Origin: Kitasatospora albolonga
Lineage (GTDB): Bacteria; Actinomycetota; Actinomycetes; Streptomycetales; Streptomycetaceae
Length of the DNA stretch: 64,000 bases
Direction: 5' to 3'
Assembly (NCBI GenBank): GCA_002082585.1
Contig: CP020563.1
Span: forward strand, 4,520,001 to 4,584,000
The notes under the pieces are model-generated. The model was given only the letters and a program-made list of their open reading frames with translations. It had not been told where the DNA came from and searched no databases. How positions within the stretch are numbered: the stretch's first letter is position 1; the number at the start of each line of letters is the position of its first letter. Made by a program: the position numbers and the translations under genes. This document shows positions 24,836 to 34,207 of this stretch, one piece after another.

Positions 24836-25591
24836 GTGAAGATGGACCTGAACGCGGACCTCGGCGAGGGCTTCGGCCGCTGGACCCTGACCGACGACGA
24901 AGCGCTCCTCGCCTGCGTCACCAGCGCCAACGTGGCGTGCGGCTTCCACGCGGGCGACGCCTCCGTCATGCGGCGGGTCTGCGACGCGGCGGCGGCGAAC
25001 GGCGTACGGATCGGGGCGCAGGTCTCCTACCGGGACCTGGCCGGGTTCGGGCGCCGCTCGATGGATGTGCCGTCCGACGAGCTGACCGCCGAGATCGCCT
25101 ACCAGATAGGCGCCCTGCGGGTGTTCGCCGAGGCGGCCGGTTCCACCGTCTCGTACGTCAAACCGCACGGCGCCCTCTACAACCGGACCGTCCACGACGA
25201 GCAGCAGGCCGCCGCCGTCGTCGCGGGCGTCCGGCTCGCGGGCGGCGGCCTCACCGTCCTCGGGCTCCCCGGCTCCCACCTGCTCGTCCACGCCTCCGCC
25301 GCCGGACTGCCCGCCGTGGAGGAGGCGTTCGCGGACCGCGCGTACACCGCGCGGGGCACCCTGGTCCCGCGCGGCGAGCCGGGCGCGGTGGTGCACGACG
25401 CCGACGAGGTCGTACGCCGGAGCGTCGGCCTGGCGCTCGACCGCGCGGTCACCGGGGCGGACGGCGGCCGGATACCGGTGGAGGCCCGCTCGCTCTGCGT
25501 CCACGGGGACACCCCGGGCGCCGCCGCCCTCGCGCGCCGGGTGCGGGAGGCGCTGGAGGGGGCGGGCGTGCGGGTCGAGGCGTTCACGTGA
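24836..25591 (+). CDS. pxpA: 5-oxoprolinase subunit A (LamB/YcsF family)
   Basis: 251 residues. Together with PxpB and PxpC it opens 5-oxo-L-proline to L-glutamate using ATP, in the cytoplasm. LamB/YcsF hallmarks: MDLNADLGEGFG at the start, NVACGFHAGD, IGAQVSYRDLAGFGRR and VKPHGALYN. The GTG at 24836 is used (an ATG two codons later is possible); no ribosome site precedes it, but a good promoter ends 6 nt upstream, so the mRNA is probably leaderless. The stop overlaps the pxpB start by 4 bp. Confidence 0.94.
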   Translation: MKMDLNADLGEGFGRWTLTDDEALLACVTSANVACGFHAGDASVMRRVCDAAAANGVRIGAQVSYRDLAGFGRRSMDVPSDELTAEIAYQIGALRVFAEAAGSTVSYVKPHGALYNRTVHDEQQAAAVVAGVRLAGGGLTVLGLPGSHLLVHASAAGLPAVEEAFADRAYTARGTLVPRGEPGAVVHDADEVVRRSVGLALDRAVTGADGGRIPVEARSLCVHGDTPGAAALARRVREALEGAGVRVEAFT

Positions 25592-26340
25592 GGATGGAGA
25601 GCGGCGGTACGGAGGGGGCGGGCGGGACGGAGGCGTACGGGATACGCGTGCTGCCCGCCGGGCCGCACGCCCTCCTCGTCGAACTGGCCGACGGCGAACG
25701 CGCCGAAGCCTTCCACGCCGAGCTGCTCCGCAGGCGTGAGCGCGGCGCACTCCCCGGCGTACGCGAGATCGTCCCCGGCGCGCGGACCGTGCTGCTCGAC
25801 GGCATCGAGGACGGTACGGGGCGTGAGGGGCGCGTTCCGGCAGGCCGGGGCCGGGCCCGGGACCGGCTCGCGTGTGACCTCCTCTCCTGGCCGATACCGC
25901 CTCTGCGCCGCGAGGAACAGGACGCCGTCGAGATCCCCGTCGTCTACGACGGCCCCGATCTGGAAGAGGTCGCCGCGCTCTGGGGCGTCCGCGCCGACGA
26001 GGTGCCCGGCCTCCACTCCCGTACCGCGTTCCGGGTGGCCTTCTGCGGGTTCGCGCCCGGGTTCGGGTATCTCACCGGGCTGCCCGAGCGGCTGTACGTG
26101 CCCCGGCGCGCGACCCCGCGCACGAGGGTTCCGGCCGGGGCGCTGGCCCTCGCCGGGCCGTACACCGGGGTCTACCCGCGCCCTTCGCCCGGCGGCTGGC
26201 AGCTCATCGGGCGGATGGTGGACCCGGCGGTTCTCTGGGACCCGCGCAGGGAACCGGCGGCGCTGCTGGGGCCGGGCACCCGGGTGCGGTTCGTGGTCCC
26301 GGAGCCCGTGCCCCCGCCTCGTACGGAGCCGCGCCGATGA
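25588..26340 (+). CDS. pxpB: 5-oxoprolinase subunit B
   Basis: 250 residues, carboxyltransferase domain subdomain 1 (KipI family). Conserved blocks are present: VEIPVVYDGPDLEEVA, then FCGFAPGFGYLTGLPERL and the GSIAL/GPYTGVYPRPSPGGWQLIG region. It forms the B/C pair that activates 5-oxoproline for the A subunit. The GTG start overlaps the pxpA stop; its own stop overlaps the pxpC ATG. A short Gly-rich N-terminal extension (about 18 residues) precedes the domain. Confidence 0.94.
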   Translation: MRMESGGTEGAGGTEAYGIRVLPAGPHALLVELADGERAEAFHAELLRRRERGALPGVREIVPGARTVLLDGIEDGTGREGRVPAGRGRARDRLACDLLSWPIPPLRREEQDAVEIPVVYDGPDLEEVAALWGVRADEVPGLHSRTAFRVAFCGFAPGFGYLTGLPERLYVPRRATPRTRVPAGALALAGPYTGVYPRPSPGGWQLIGRMVDPAVLWDPRREPAALLGPGTRVRFVVPEPVPPPRTEPRR

Positions 26341-27209
26341 CTGCCGTACGGAACGGGCTCCTCCACGTTGTCCGCCCCGGCGCCCTCACCACCGTCCAGG
26401 ACGCGGGCCGCCCCGGCTGGGCGCACCTCGGCGTCGGGCGGTCCGGGGCGCTGGACGCGCCCGCCGCCCGGCTGGCCAACCGGCTGGCGGGCAATGCGCC
26501 GGGCGCCGCCCTCCTGGAGACCACCGTCACCGGGTGCGCCGTCCGCCCCGACCGGCCCGTGGTGGCCGTCGTCGGCGGTGCGGGGTGCCGGGTGACCGTC
26601 GACGGGCGGCCCGTGGCGTGGGGCGCGCCCGTACGGGTTCCGGCGGGCGCGGTGCTGGACGTGGGACCCGCGCTCCACGGCGTACGCGGCTATCTGGCGT
26701 TCGCGGGCGGCCTGGAGCCGGACCCGGTGCTGGGCAGCCGCTCGGCCGACCTCCTCTCGGGGATCGGCCCGGCCCCGCTGAGCGAAGGCGACACGCTGCC
26801 CCTGGGCGAACCGGCCGGCCGGCCACCGGCGTACGGCCCCACCGCCCCCTGGCCCGGTGCTCCGGCCGAGCTGGTCCTCCCGCTCCACCCCGGCCCGCGC
26901 GACACCTGGTTCACGCCCGCCGCGCTCCACACGCTCACCACCGCCGCCTACCGGGTCTCCCCGCACAGCAACCGCATCGGCCTCCGCACCGAAGGGCCCG
27001 CTCTGGAGCGGGCCCGCGAGGGTGAACTGCCCAGCGAGGGCATGGTGCTGGGGGCGATCCAGGTTCCCCCGGACGGCCTCCCCGTCGTCTTCCTCAACGA
27101 CCACCCGACGACCGGCGGCTATCCGGTCGTCGGCGTCGTACCGGAAACCGCCCTCGCCAAGGCGGCGCAGGCGGTTCCGGGCACCCCGGTGCGGTTCGTA
27201 CGGGCCTGA
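26337..27209 (+). CDS. pxpC: 5-oxoprolinase subunit C
   Basis: 290 residues, carboxyltransferase domain subdomain 2 (KipA/biotin-dependent carboxyltransferase family). Signatures: TTVQDAGRPGWAHLGV near the N-terminus, YLAFAGGLEPDPVLGSRS in the middle, and the late SNRIGLRTEGP and SEGMVLGAIQVPPDG blocks. It completes the pxpABC operon, read through three 4-bp start/stop overlaps. It converges with the copper ATPase gene, with a gap of only 4 bp and no visible terminator between them. Confidence 0.94.
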   Translation: MTAVRNGLLHVVRPGALTTVQDAGRPGWAHLGVGRSGALDAPAARLANRLAGNAPGAALLETTVTGCAVRPDRPVVAVVGGAGCRVTVDGRPVAWGAPVRVPAGAVLDVGPALHGVRGYLAFAGGLEPDPVLGSRSADLLSGIGPAPLSEGDTLPLGEPAGRPPAYGPTAPWPGAPAELVLPLHPGPRDTWFTPAALHTLTTAAYRVSPHSNRIGLRTEGPALERAREGELPSEGMVLGAIQVPPDGLPVVFLNDHPTTGGYPVVGVVPETALAKAAQAVPGTPVRFVRA

Positions 27210-27213
27210 ACCC

Positions 27214-29499
27214 TCACGCTCCCCTGAAGCCGCGCAGCCGCAGCGAGTTGCCGACCACGAACACCGACGAGAACGCCATCGCGGCCCCGGCGATCATCGG
27301 GCTGAGGAGCCCCGCGGCGGCCAGCGGCAGTGCGGCGACGTTGTAGGCGAAGGCCCAGAACAGGTTCGTCCGGATCGTGGAGAGGGTGCGGCGCGCGAGC
27401 CGGATGGCGTCGGCGGCGGCCCGCAGGTCTCCCCGTACGAGGGTGAGGTCACCGGCCTCGATCGCGGCATCCGTCCCCGTACCCATGGCCAGGCCCAGAT
27501 CGGCCTGGGCGAGCGCGGCGGCGTCGTTGACCCCATCGCCGACCATGGCGACCGAACGGCCTTCGGCCTGGAGGCGCTTGACGACGTCGACCTTGTCCTC
27601 GGGCATGACCTCGGCGTACACCTCGTCGATGCCGACCTCGCGGGCCACGGCGTCGGCCACCGCCCGGTTGTCGCCGGTCAGGAGGATCGGGGTGAGCCCG
27701 AGGGCGCGCAGCCGCCGCACGGCCTCGGCGCTGGTGTCCTTCACCGCGTCCGCGACCTCCAGGACCGCCCGCGCCTCCCCGTCCCACGCGACCGTGATCG
27801 CCGTCCGCCCGGCGCTCTCCGACTCGGCCTTGGCGCGCGCCAGTTCGGCTGGCAGGCGGATCTCCCACTCGGCCAGCAGCTTCTCCCGGCCGACGAGGAC
27901 GGCGTGGCCGTCCACCACACCCTGGACGCCGAGTCCGGGGACGTTGGCGAAGCTTTCCGGGGCGGGGAGGGTGGCCCCGCCCAGCCGCTCGACGGCGCCT
28001 GCTGCCACGGCCTGGGCGATGGGGTGTTCGGAGGAGTGCTCCACCGCACCGGCCAGTCGCAGGACGTCGTTCTCGTCGGTGCCGTCGGCGGTGTGTACGG
28101 CGAGCAGGGTCATCTTCCCCGTCGTGACGGTGCCGGTCTTGTCGAGGACGATGGTGTCGGCGCGGCGGGTGGTTTCGAGGACTTCGGGGCCCTTGATGAG
28201 GATGCCGAGCTGGGCGCCGCGGCCGGTGCCGACCATGAGCGCGGTCGGAGTGGCCAGTCCGAGGGCGCAGGGGCAGGCGATGATCAGGACCGCGACGGCC
28301 GCCGTGAACGCCGCCGTGAGTCCGGCGCCGCTGCCCAGCCAGAAGCCCAGCGTCCCCAGGGACAGGGCGATGACGATCGGGACGAAAACGGCGGAGATAC
28401 GGTCGGCGAGGCGCTGGGCGGCGGCCTTGCCGTTCTGTGCGTCCTCGACCAGGCGGGCCATGCGGGCGAGTTGGGTGTCGGAGCCGATCCGGGTGGCTTC
28501 GATGACGAGGCGTCCGCCCGCGTTGATGGTGGCTCCGGTGACGGAGTCCCCGACGGCGACCTCCACGGGCACGGACTCGCCCGTCAGCATCGAGGCGTCC
28601 ACGGCCGAACTGCCCTCGACCACCCTGCCGTCGGTCGCGATCTTCTCCGCGGGCCGGACCAGGAAGCGGTCCCCGACCTGGAGTTCGGCGGTCGGCACGG
28701 TCACCTCGCGCCCCTCGCGCAGGACGGTGACCTCCTTCGCGCCCAGCTCCATGAGGGCCTTGAGCGCGGCTCCGGCCTTCCGCTTGGAGCGGGCCTCGAA
28801 CCAGCGCCCGGCGAGGATGAAGGCGGTCACCCCGGCGGCGGCCTCCAGGTAGATGTTCCCGGCGCCGTCGCCGCGCGCGATGGTCAGCTCGAACGGGTGG
28901 GTCATCCCCGTCATCCCCGCCGTACCGAAGAACAGCGCCCACACCGACCACAGGAACGCGGCCGATGTCCCGACCGAGATCAGCGTGTCCATCGTCGCCG
29001 CGCCGTGCTTGAGGTTGGTCCAGGCGGCGCGGTGGAAGGGCCAGCCCGCGTAGACGACGACCGGTGCGGCGAGGGTCAGGGAGAGCCACTGCCAGTAGTC
29101 GAACTGGAGGGCCGGGATCATCGCCATCGCGATGACCGGGACGGCGAGGACGACCGAGGTGACCAGGCGCTGACGGAGGGCGGTGAGCCCGTCGTCGGGT
29201 TCGGACTCCGCCGTTCCGCCCTCCTTCGCCGCCGTCGGGGGTGGCGGTTCCTGGGCGGTGTAGCCGGTGGCCTCGACGGTGGAGATCAGATCCTGTACGG
29301 AGACGTCCTCGCCCCGGTACGTCACCTTCGCCTTCTCGGTGGCGTAGTTGACGGTCGCCTCCACGCCGTCCATCCGGTTCAGCTTCTTCTCGATGCGGGC
29401 CGCGCAGGAGGCGCAGGTCATACCGCCGATGGTGAGCTCGACGGTGCCGGTGCCGACGGCCGGGGCGGTGCCGGGGGTGGTGGCGGATTGCGTGGGCAC
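27214..29499 (-). CDS. copA: Copper-exporting P1B-type ATPase
   Basis: 761 residues. A single N-terminal heavy-metal domain binds Cu+ through CASC (residues 29-32). Eight membrane helices follow, with the CPC metal site at 409-411, the phosphorylated Asp453 in DKTGT, the HP motif (SSEHPIAQ) and the hinge [10 protein letters not shown]. It pumps Cu+ (or Ag+) out of the cytoplasm. No CopZ chaperone or CsoR repressor is adjacent. The upstream region holds an ATACCCC/GGGGGTAT dyad of CsoR-operator type, suggesting copper induction. Read divergently from cutC. Confidence 0.95.
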   Translation of the reverse strand: MPTQSATTPGTAPAVGTGTVELTIGGMTCASCAARIEKKLNRMDGVEATVNYATEKAKVTYRGEDVSVQDLISTVEATGYTAQEPPPPTAAKEGGTAESEPDDGLTALRQRLVTSVVLAVPVIAMAMIPALQFDYWQWLSLTLAAPVVVYAGWPFHRAAWTNLKHGAATMDTLISVGTSAAFLWSVWALFFGTAGMTGMTHPFELTIARGDGAGNIYLEAAAGVTAFILAGRWFEARSKRKAGAALKALMELGAKEVTVLREGREVTVPTAELQVGDRFLVRPAEKIATDGRVVEGSSAVDASMLTGESVPVEVAVGDSVTGATINAGGRLVIEATRIGSDTQLARMARLVEDAQNGKAAAQRLADRISAVFVPIVIALSLGTLGFWLGSGAGLTAAFTAAVAVLIIACPCALGLATPTALMVGTGRGAQLGILIKGPEVLETTRRADTIVLDKTGTVTTGKMTLLAVHTADGTDENDVLRLAGAVEHSSEHPIAQAVAAGAVERLGGATLPAPESFANVPGLGVQGVVDGHAVLVGREKLLAEWEIRLPAELARAKAESESAGRTAITVAWDGEARAVLEVADAVKDTSAEAVRRLRALGLTPILLTGDNRAVADAVAREVGIDEVYAEVMPEDKVDVVKRLQAEGRSVAMVGDGVNDAAALAQADLGLAMGTGTDAAIEAGDLTLVRGDLRAAADAIRLARRTLSTIRTNLFWAFAYNVAALPLAAAGLLSPMIAGAAMAFSSVFVVGNSLRLRGFRGA

Positions 29500-29523
29500 G
29501 GGGCCTCCTCGGGGCGGGCTTTG

Positions 29524-29540
29524 ATACCCCTAGGGGGTAT
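29524..29540. promoter_or_regulatory. CsoR-type copper operator
   Basis: ATACCCCTAGGGGGTAT lies 25 bp before the copA start. It is a G/C-tract dyad flanked by AT pairs, as in actinobacterial CsoR sites. A partial copy (GTATACCCCCC) follows at 29557-29567. CsoR itself is not in the window. Confidence 0.65.
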
Positions 29541-29684
29541 CTCTTCCTCTCTCCATGTATACCCCCCTCCCCTATGAAGCGCAAGGCGCGCCGGGAGGCG
29601 CCTGCGGGGTGGGCTCGCGCATCTCCGCGATCATGCGTTCAGATGGAGGGCTGTGCGGCCGACGGGCCGCCCCGTAGGCTGGCC

Positions 29685-29700
29685 ATTGGACTAGACCTGT
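29685..29700. promoter_or_regulatory. DasR-site-like element upstream of cutC
   Basis: ATTGGACTAGACCTGT resembles the DasR-responsive element (core TGGTCTAGACCA) with about two core mismatches. It lies about 50 bp before the cutC start. DasR controls amino-sugar metabolism in Streptomyces. Whether this site is bound is untested. Confidence 0.35.
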
Positions 29701-29747
29701 AGCCGCGCACAGCTGCGGACAACCGCGTATCGGAGGAATGGGGACCC

Positions 29748-30437
29748 ATGAGCAACCGTGCAGTCCTGGAGGTGATCGCTCTCGACGCGGAGGACGCGGT
29801 CGCCGCCCAGGCAGGTGGTGCAGACCGCCTCGAACTGGTCACCGACATGGCCGCGGACGGCCTGACGCCGTCCCGGGAGACCTTCGCGGCGATCCGGTCC
29901 GCCGTGGACATCCCGCTGCGCGTCATGCTCAGGCTGGCGGACGGCTTCGCCGCCGGTGACATCGAGGCGCTGGCCCGCAGGGCCCTCGAACTGCGGGCGG
30001 AGGGCGCCGAGGAGTTCGTGCTCGGCTTCCTCGACGAGGACGGCCACGCCGACCTCGTGGCCGTCGAGCGGATCGTCGCCCAGCTGGACGGCAGCCCCTG
30101 GACCTTCCACCGCGCGATCGACCGGGCCGCCGACCGCGACGCCCTGCGCAAGCAGCTCGCGGACCTGCCCGGCCTGGACACGTTCCTCACGGCGGGTTCG
30201 CCGGACGGGGTCGACACGGGCATCCCGACGCTCCTCGCCGAGGCCGCCCGCGGCGGCGAGCCCGGGTACGCGGCGCAGATCCTGGTGGGCGGCGGCCTCC
30301 AGCTGCACCATCTGCCGCGGCTGCGGGCGGCGGGGATCGACGCCTTCCACATCGGCGGCGCGGCCCGCCCGTCCGGCTGGTCGGCCCCGGTGGACGCGGC
30401 GGCGGTACGGGAGTGGCGCGAGGCGCTCGACGCCTGA
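29748..30437 (+). CDS. cutC: CutC family protein
   Basis: 229 residues, a TIM-barrel of the CutC family (PF03932). Signatures: LEVIALDAEDAVAAQAGGAD at the N-terminus, LMLRLADGF-type strand, FHRAIDRA and ILVGGGLQLHHLPRL. It was named for copper tolerance in E. coli, but a direct copper role is disputed and some homologues may be enzymes. Here it is divergent from copA, which fits copper, yet a DasR-like site before it fits sugar metabolism. GGAGG lies about 11 nt before the ATG and GGGGA about 3 nt before it. Confidence 0.9.
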   Translation: MSNRAVLEVIALDAEDAVAAQAGGADRLELVTDMAADGLTPSRETFAAIRSAVDIPLRVMLRLADGFAAGDIEALARRALELRAEGAEEFVLGFLDEDGHADLVAVERIVAQLDGSPWTFHRAIDRAADRDALRKQLADLPGLDTFLTAGSPDGVDTGIPTLLAEAARGGEPGYAAQILVGGGLQLHHLPRLRAAGIDAFHIGGAARPSGWSAPVDAAAVREWREALDA

Positions 30438-30444
30438 GTGCGCA

Positions 30445-30474
30445 GGGGGCGGGAGCCGCACAGGTCCCGCCCCC
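30445..30474. terminator. Bidirectional terminator between cutC and helicase gene
   Basis: Perfect 10-bp arms GGGGGCGGGA (30445-30454) and TCCCGCCCCC (30465-30474) with a 10-nt loop, between two convergent genes. Confidence 0.72.
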
Positions 30475-30489
30475 GCCCCGTCCCCGTAT

Positions 30490-32574
30490 CTACCCCAGCG
30501 CCTCCGGCAGCGGCGCCGCGTGGACGACCGTCAGCCCCGACACCGCACGGGTCAGCGCCACGTACAGCCGCCGCAGCCCGGTCCGCTCGTCCGGTTCGCC
30601 GTCCACCACGGCCGCCGGTTCGTCGAGCACCACGTAGTCGTACTCCAGCCCCTTCGCCAGCGACGCGGGCACCAGCGTCAGCCGGGACGCGGCGGTGGTC
30701 TCCTCACCGGGCGAGAGGTACGCGTGCCCCGCCGCCTCCAGCGCCGCGCCCAGCACCGGAATCCGGGCGTCGGCGGCGATCAGCCCGATGGACCCCTCGT
30801 GCCGCAGCGACTCCTCGCAGGCGGCGACCACGGCCGCGTCCAGTTCCGCCGCCCCGCCCGGCACCTCCCGTACGGCCAAAGACCCCGGCGACTCCCGCAC
30901 CGACTCCACCGCCGCGAGACCCGGCGAGATCGCGGGCAGCAGCCGGGAGGCGTACGCGATCACCTCGCGCGGCACACGGAATCCGGCGGTCAGCTCCTCC
31001 ACCACCGCGTCCGCCTTCCCCAGGTGGAACAGGGCCTCGTCCCAGCTCTCCGTGGACCACGGCGTCGTCCCCTGCGCGAGGTCCCCGAGCACGGTGGCGG
31101 AACCGGTCGAGCAGCGCCGCCCCACCGCCCGGTACTGCATCGGGGAGAGGTCCTGCGCCTCGTCGAGCACGACATGGCCGAGCGAGTGCGTACGGGCCAC
31201 CAGGTCGCGGGCCTCGTCGATCAGCACCGCGTCCGCCGCCGACCACTTGGCCGACCGCACGCTCCGGGCGGGCTTCGCCCACAGGATCAGCTTCTGCTCG
31301 TCCTCGGTGAGCAGCCCCTCCGCGTGGGCGGCGAGGAACTCCGGGTCGGCCAGCAGCCGCAGCACCAGCTTCTCCGGGTCGACGGCGGGCCAGATCGCCT
31401 TCACGGCCGCCTTCACCGCCGGGTTGCGGGCCACGGTGTTCTGCACCCGGTCGTCCGGCGCCTCTCCCGCCTCCTCCATCCGTACGAGGACGGCGTGCGC
31501 GATCCGCTGCGGCAGGGCCTCGTGGGCGGAGCCGTACCGCATGTCCCGGGCGAGCAGCTCCTCGACCATCTCCTCGATCTCGTACGCGGGCACGCGCCAG
31601 CGCCGCGACCCGCGCACGACCACGACGGGCTCGGTCGGGGTGGTGACATGCGAGCGGACGGCCCGCCGCAGCACCTCGGCCATCCGGGCGTCGCCCTTGA
31701 CGACGGCGGCGGCCGCGTCGTCGCTGCCGCGCACCGCCACCCCCGCCGTCACCAGGTCGTCCACGGTGGCCTGCTTGACCTCCAGCTCACCGAGGGCGGG
31801 CAGGACCTGCTCGATGTAGTGGAGGAAGGACCGGTTCGGCCCGATGACGAGGGTGCCGGTCCGGGCCAGCCGCTCACGGTGCGCGTACAGCAGGAAGGCC
31901 ACCCGGTGCAGGCCGACGGCGGTCTTCCCGGTGCCGGGGCCGCCCTGCACGCAGACGGTCCCGCCGAGGCCGCTGCGGACGATCTCGTCCTGCTCGGGCT
32001 GGATGGTGGCCACGATGTCGCGCATCGGCCCGACGCGGGGCCGCTCGATCTCCGCCTGGAGGAGCCGGCTGGTGTGCGCCGCCTCGGCGGGGTCGGTGAG
32101 GTGCTCGTCCTCGTACGCGGTGAGCTCGCCGCCCGTGTACCCGAAGCGGCGGCGGAGCCCGACGTCCTGGGGGTTCTTCGGGGACGCCTGGTAGTACGGC
32201 TGGGAGACCGGGGCCCGCCAGTCGATGACCATCGGGTCCCCGGCGGCGTCGTGGACGTGCCTGCGCCCGATGTAGAACCGCTCGCCCTCCGCGCCCTCGG
32301 CCAGCTCGCCGCCGACGGCGTGGAGGTAGTCGAGGCGGCCGAAGAACAGGGGGGTGTGGGAGAGGTCGGCGAGCGCCTTGATGCGGTCGTCGATCTGGGA
32401 CTGGAGCACGGCGGCGTTGACCCAGTTCGCGGTGACATCGCGGATGTCGAGCGCCTGGACGTCCTCGCGCATCGCCCGCAGGGCGGCCCGGGACGCGGCG
32501 AGATGGGCGCGTTCGTGCGCCAGGGGGTCGGCGGGGTCGGGGGTGGAGTCGCTTTCTGCTACGTGCGCGGGCAC
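30490..32574 (-). CDS. HelD-like UvrD-family helicase/RNA polymerase recycling factor
   Basis: 694 residues. The P-loop GGPGTGKT (Lys217) and Walker B region VLDEAQDLSP belong to superfamily 1, and the insertion pattern with an N-terminal helical arm (about 1-75, ending in LFFGRLDY) and DWRAPVSQPYY segment is that of HelD proteins. HelD binds RNA polymerase and uses ATP to release stalled complexes; some actinobacterial members (HelR) give rifamycin tolerance. No rifamycin-associated inverted repeat was found upstream. Late motifs (GLEYDYVVLDEP, RLYVALTRA) are intact, so ATPase activity is expected. Confidence 0.9.
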   Translation of the reverse strand: MPAHVAESDSTPDPADPLAHERAHLAASRAALRAMREDVQALDIRDVTANWVNAAVLQSQIDDRIKALADLSHTPLFFGRLDYLHAVGGELAEGAEGERFYIGRRHVHDAAGDPMVIDWRAPVSQPYYQASPKNPQDVGLRRRFGYTGGELTAYEDEHLTDPAEAAHTSRLLQAEIERPRVGPMRDIVATIQPEQDEIVRSGLGGTVCVQGGPGTGKTAVGLHRVAFLLYAHRERLARTGTLVIGPNRSFLHYIEQVLPALGELEVKQATVDDLVTAGVAVRGSDDAAAAVVKGDARMAEVLRRAVRSHVTTPTEPVVVVRGSRRWRVPAYEIEEMVEELLARDMRYGSAHEALPQRIAHAVLVRMEEAGEAPDDRVQNTVARNPAVKAAVKAIWPAVDPEKLVLRLLADPEFLAAHAEGLLTEDEQKLILWAKPARSVRSAKWSAADAVLIDEARDLVARTHSLGHVVLDEAQDLSPMQYRAVGRRCSTGSATVLGDLAQGTTPWSTESWDEALFHLGKADAVVEELTAGFRVPREVIAYASRLLPAISPGLAAVESVRESPGSLAVREVPGGAAELDAAVVAACEESLRHEGSIGLIAADARIPVLGAALEAAGHAYLSPGEETTAASRLTLVPASLAKGLEYDYVVLDEPAAVVDGEPDERTGLRRLYVALTRAVSGLTVVHAAPLPEALG

Positions 32575-32932
32575 GGTGTTGCCTCCGGCTCTTCAACGCA
32601 GGACGGCGGACCGTTCGTCGACCCCGGCGGGAGCCGGAGCAGGACAGTCCGCTCGGAAGGTTCGTTCGCGTGTGTCGGCCGGTTTCCGTCCGGTCGGCGG
32701 CGCTCCCGGGGCCGTTGACGCGGCGCGGGAGGCGGGCAGACCGGCGATTGTAGCCACAGGGCGGGGCGGCGGCGAAACGGAATTCGGGCTTCGCCCACGC
32801 CGGTACGACGAGCCAGGGGTACCCGTAGGGGATGTGCACGGGCCGAGGGGTACTGGAGAGCTACGCGCCCGGCGTGCGGGTTCCGTCTGCGGGCCGACGC
32901 GGCCGAACGGGTGACGGGAGCACCATGGATAC
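32575..32932. other. Non-coding stretch between helicase and small ORF
   Basis: 358 bp between divergent genes. It should hold the helicase promoter (minus strand) and that of the 63-residue gene (plus strand), but no convincing -35/-10 pair, operator or hairpin stands out. CACCAT lies 6 nt before the ATG at 32933 and could be a leaderless-type -10. Confidence 0.5.
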
Positions 32933-33124
32933 ATGAGCACAACGACTCTGAACCCACGCAGGACCGGCCCCGCGCACGGCGCGACCGCGGTCACCGGTCA
33001 CCACCGACCCCATCGCGTCGGAGACGCGGTGCGCGCCGTGAAGGTGTTCGTGACGACGGCGTTCAGCGTGGTCATCCTGGGGGAGTACGCGGAAGGGGCC
33101 GGAGTCCTCGGCCGAGGCCGCTGA
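32933..33124 (+). CDS. Small hypothetical protein (63 aa)
   Basis: 63 residues: a Thr/Pro/His-rich N-terminus (TGPAHGATAVTGHHRPHRVG) then a short hydrophobic segment (VRAVKVFVTTAFSVVILGEY) and a Gly-rich tail. It may be a tiny membrane-associated peptide. No family recognised. It ends 24 bp from the stop of the siderophore-uptake operon, which it faces. It is kept because codon bias (G/C at third positions) is good throughout. Confidence 0.55.
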   Translation: MSTTTLNPRRTGPAHGATAVTGHHRPHRVGDAVRAVKVFVTTAFSVVILGEYAEGAGVLGRGR

Positions 33125-33148
33125 GCTTCCCGAAGCACCCCCGGGTTC

Positions 33149-34207
33149 TTACTGGTGCCCGATGCGCACCGCGCCCCGGACGCGGTCCGGCCCGACCAGG
33201 GACATCGCGTCGAGCGAGCCGTCGGGAACGGGCAGCAGATGGGCGTCGACCCAGGTCTCTCCGGCGGCCTCGTTGAACCACGGGTCCTCCACCACCACCG
33301 CCCCCGGCACCACCCCGTGACACAGCACCCAGTGCGGCACGTCGAACCCCTGCATCACGGCCAGCGACACGAGAAGCAGCACATGCTCCCGTCGGCCGAC
33401 CGTGTCCCGGAGCCCGGCCAGGGACAGCCGCCGCCCCTCGACCGGGACGCCGAGCCGACCGGCGTCCGCCCGTGACACCCGCTGGAGCACGGCCCGCCAC
33501 GCCCGCTCGTCCCCGGAGAGATGGTCGAGCAGGACGGGCCCGTCCGTGTCGAGGAACACCTCGACCGGCGAGGACGGCCACCGGCGGCGTACCGCGACAC
33601 CCAGCCCCACCGGCTCGCACGCGGCGAAGTTGGTCGCGTCCCGCCACAGGGTCAGCTCCGCCTCACGGTCGAGCGCCTCCCGCCGCTCCACGCCCGCGTG
33701 CGCCTGCGCGACCAGGGCGGTGACGGCGCCGCAGGTGAAGTCGGTGCTCTGCCGGTAGTACGGCGGTGGCCCGGCAACCCCGTCCCTCCACCCGCCCTCG
33801 CCTCCGCCTCCGCCCAGCCACCGCACATACCCGGCCCCGGGCCCGTCCGCCCCCGGCCCGGGCGGCAGTCGCAGCGGGGCGAAGCCCGCCGCACCGGCCT
33901 CCCCGGCGCTCGCCGTCCACCCCTCCCACTTGACCTGCGCGAGGCCCTGCCCGTACGCGTACGCGACGACGGCCGCCACCGCCTTCGGCACATCCCCCAC
34001 CGCGTCCACGATCTTCACGTAGGCGGTACCGGGGCGCGCCGTCACCAGCGCGGCACCGCCCCCGTCGGCCGTGCCCACCAGGCGGGGAGCGTGCGGGGAA
34101 CGGTCCACCGCGCCCCAGCGCTCCAGCACCTCGGGCGGGGCGATCCGCCGCACCGCGTCGGGCCACGCGCCGGGCCCGTACGGGATCACGGCGTACGTCG
34201 ACGTCAT
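33149..34207 (-). CDS. Peptidase C39/papain-like protein in siderophore uptake operon
   Basis: 352 residues. Residues 1-145 form an N-terminal domain of unknown type. Residues 150-350 look like the DUF3335/peptidase C39-like family: RQSTDFTCGA with Cys159, VPHWVLCHGV with His292, and VEDPW with Asp308 would make a Cys-His-Asp triad. There is no signal peptide, so it should act inside the cell. Its start overlaps the fused permease stop by 4 bp (ATGA), making it the fourth gene of the ferric-siderophore operon. Such a protein is not a standard uptake component; a role in siderophore release, regulation or protection is possible but unproven. Confidence 0.82.
   Translation of the reverse strand: MTSTYAVIPYGPGAWPDAVRRIAPPEVLERWGAVDRSPHAPRLVGTADGGGAALVTARPGTAYVKIVDAVGDVPKAVAAVVAYAYGQGLAQVKWEGWTASAGEAGAAGFAPLRLPPGPGADGPGAGYVRWLGGGGGEGGWRDGVAGPPPYYRQSTDFTCGAVTALVAQAHAGVERREALDREAELTLWRDATNFAACEPVGLGVAVRRRWPSSPVEVFLDTDGPVLLDHLSGDERAWRAVLQRVSRADAGRLGVPVEGRRLSLAGLRDTVGRREHVLLLVSLAVMQGFDVPHWVLCHGVVPGAVVVEDPWFNEAAGETWVDAHLLPVPDGSLDAMSLVGPDRVRGAVRIGHQ

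Noticed and set aside
32575..32932. Rifamycin-associated element upstream of the HelD-like gene
   Set aside because: No inverted repeat of that type is present, so a HelR drug-resistance assignment is not supported.
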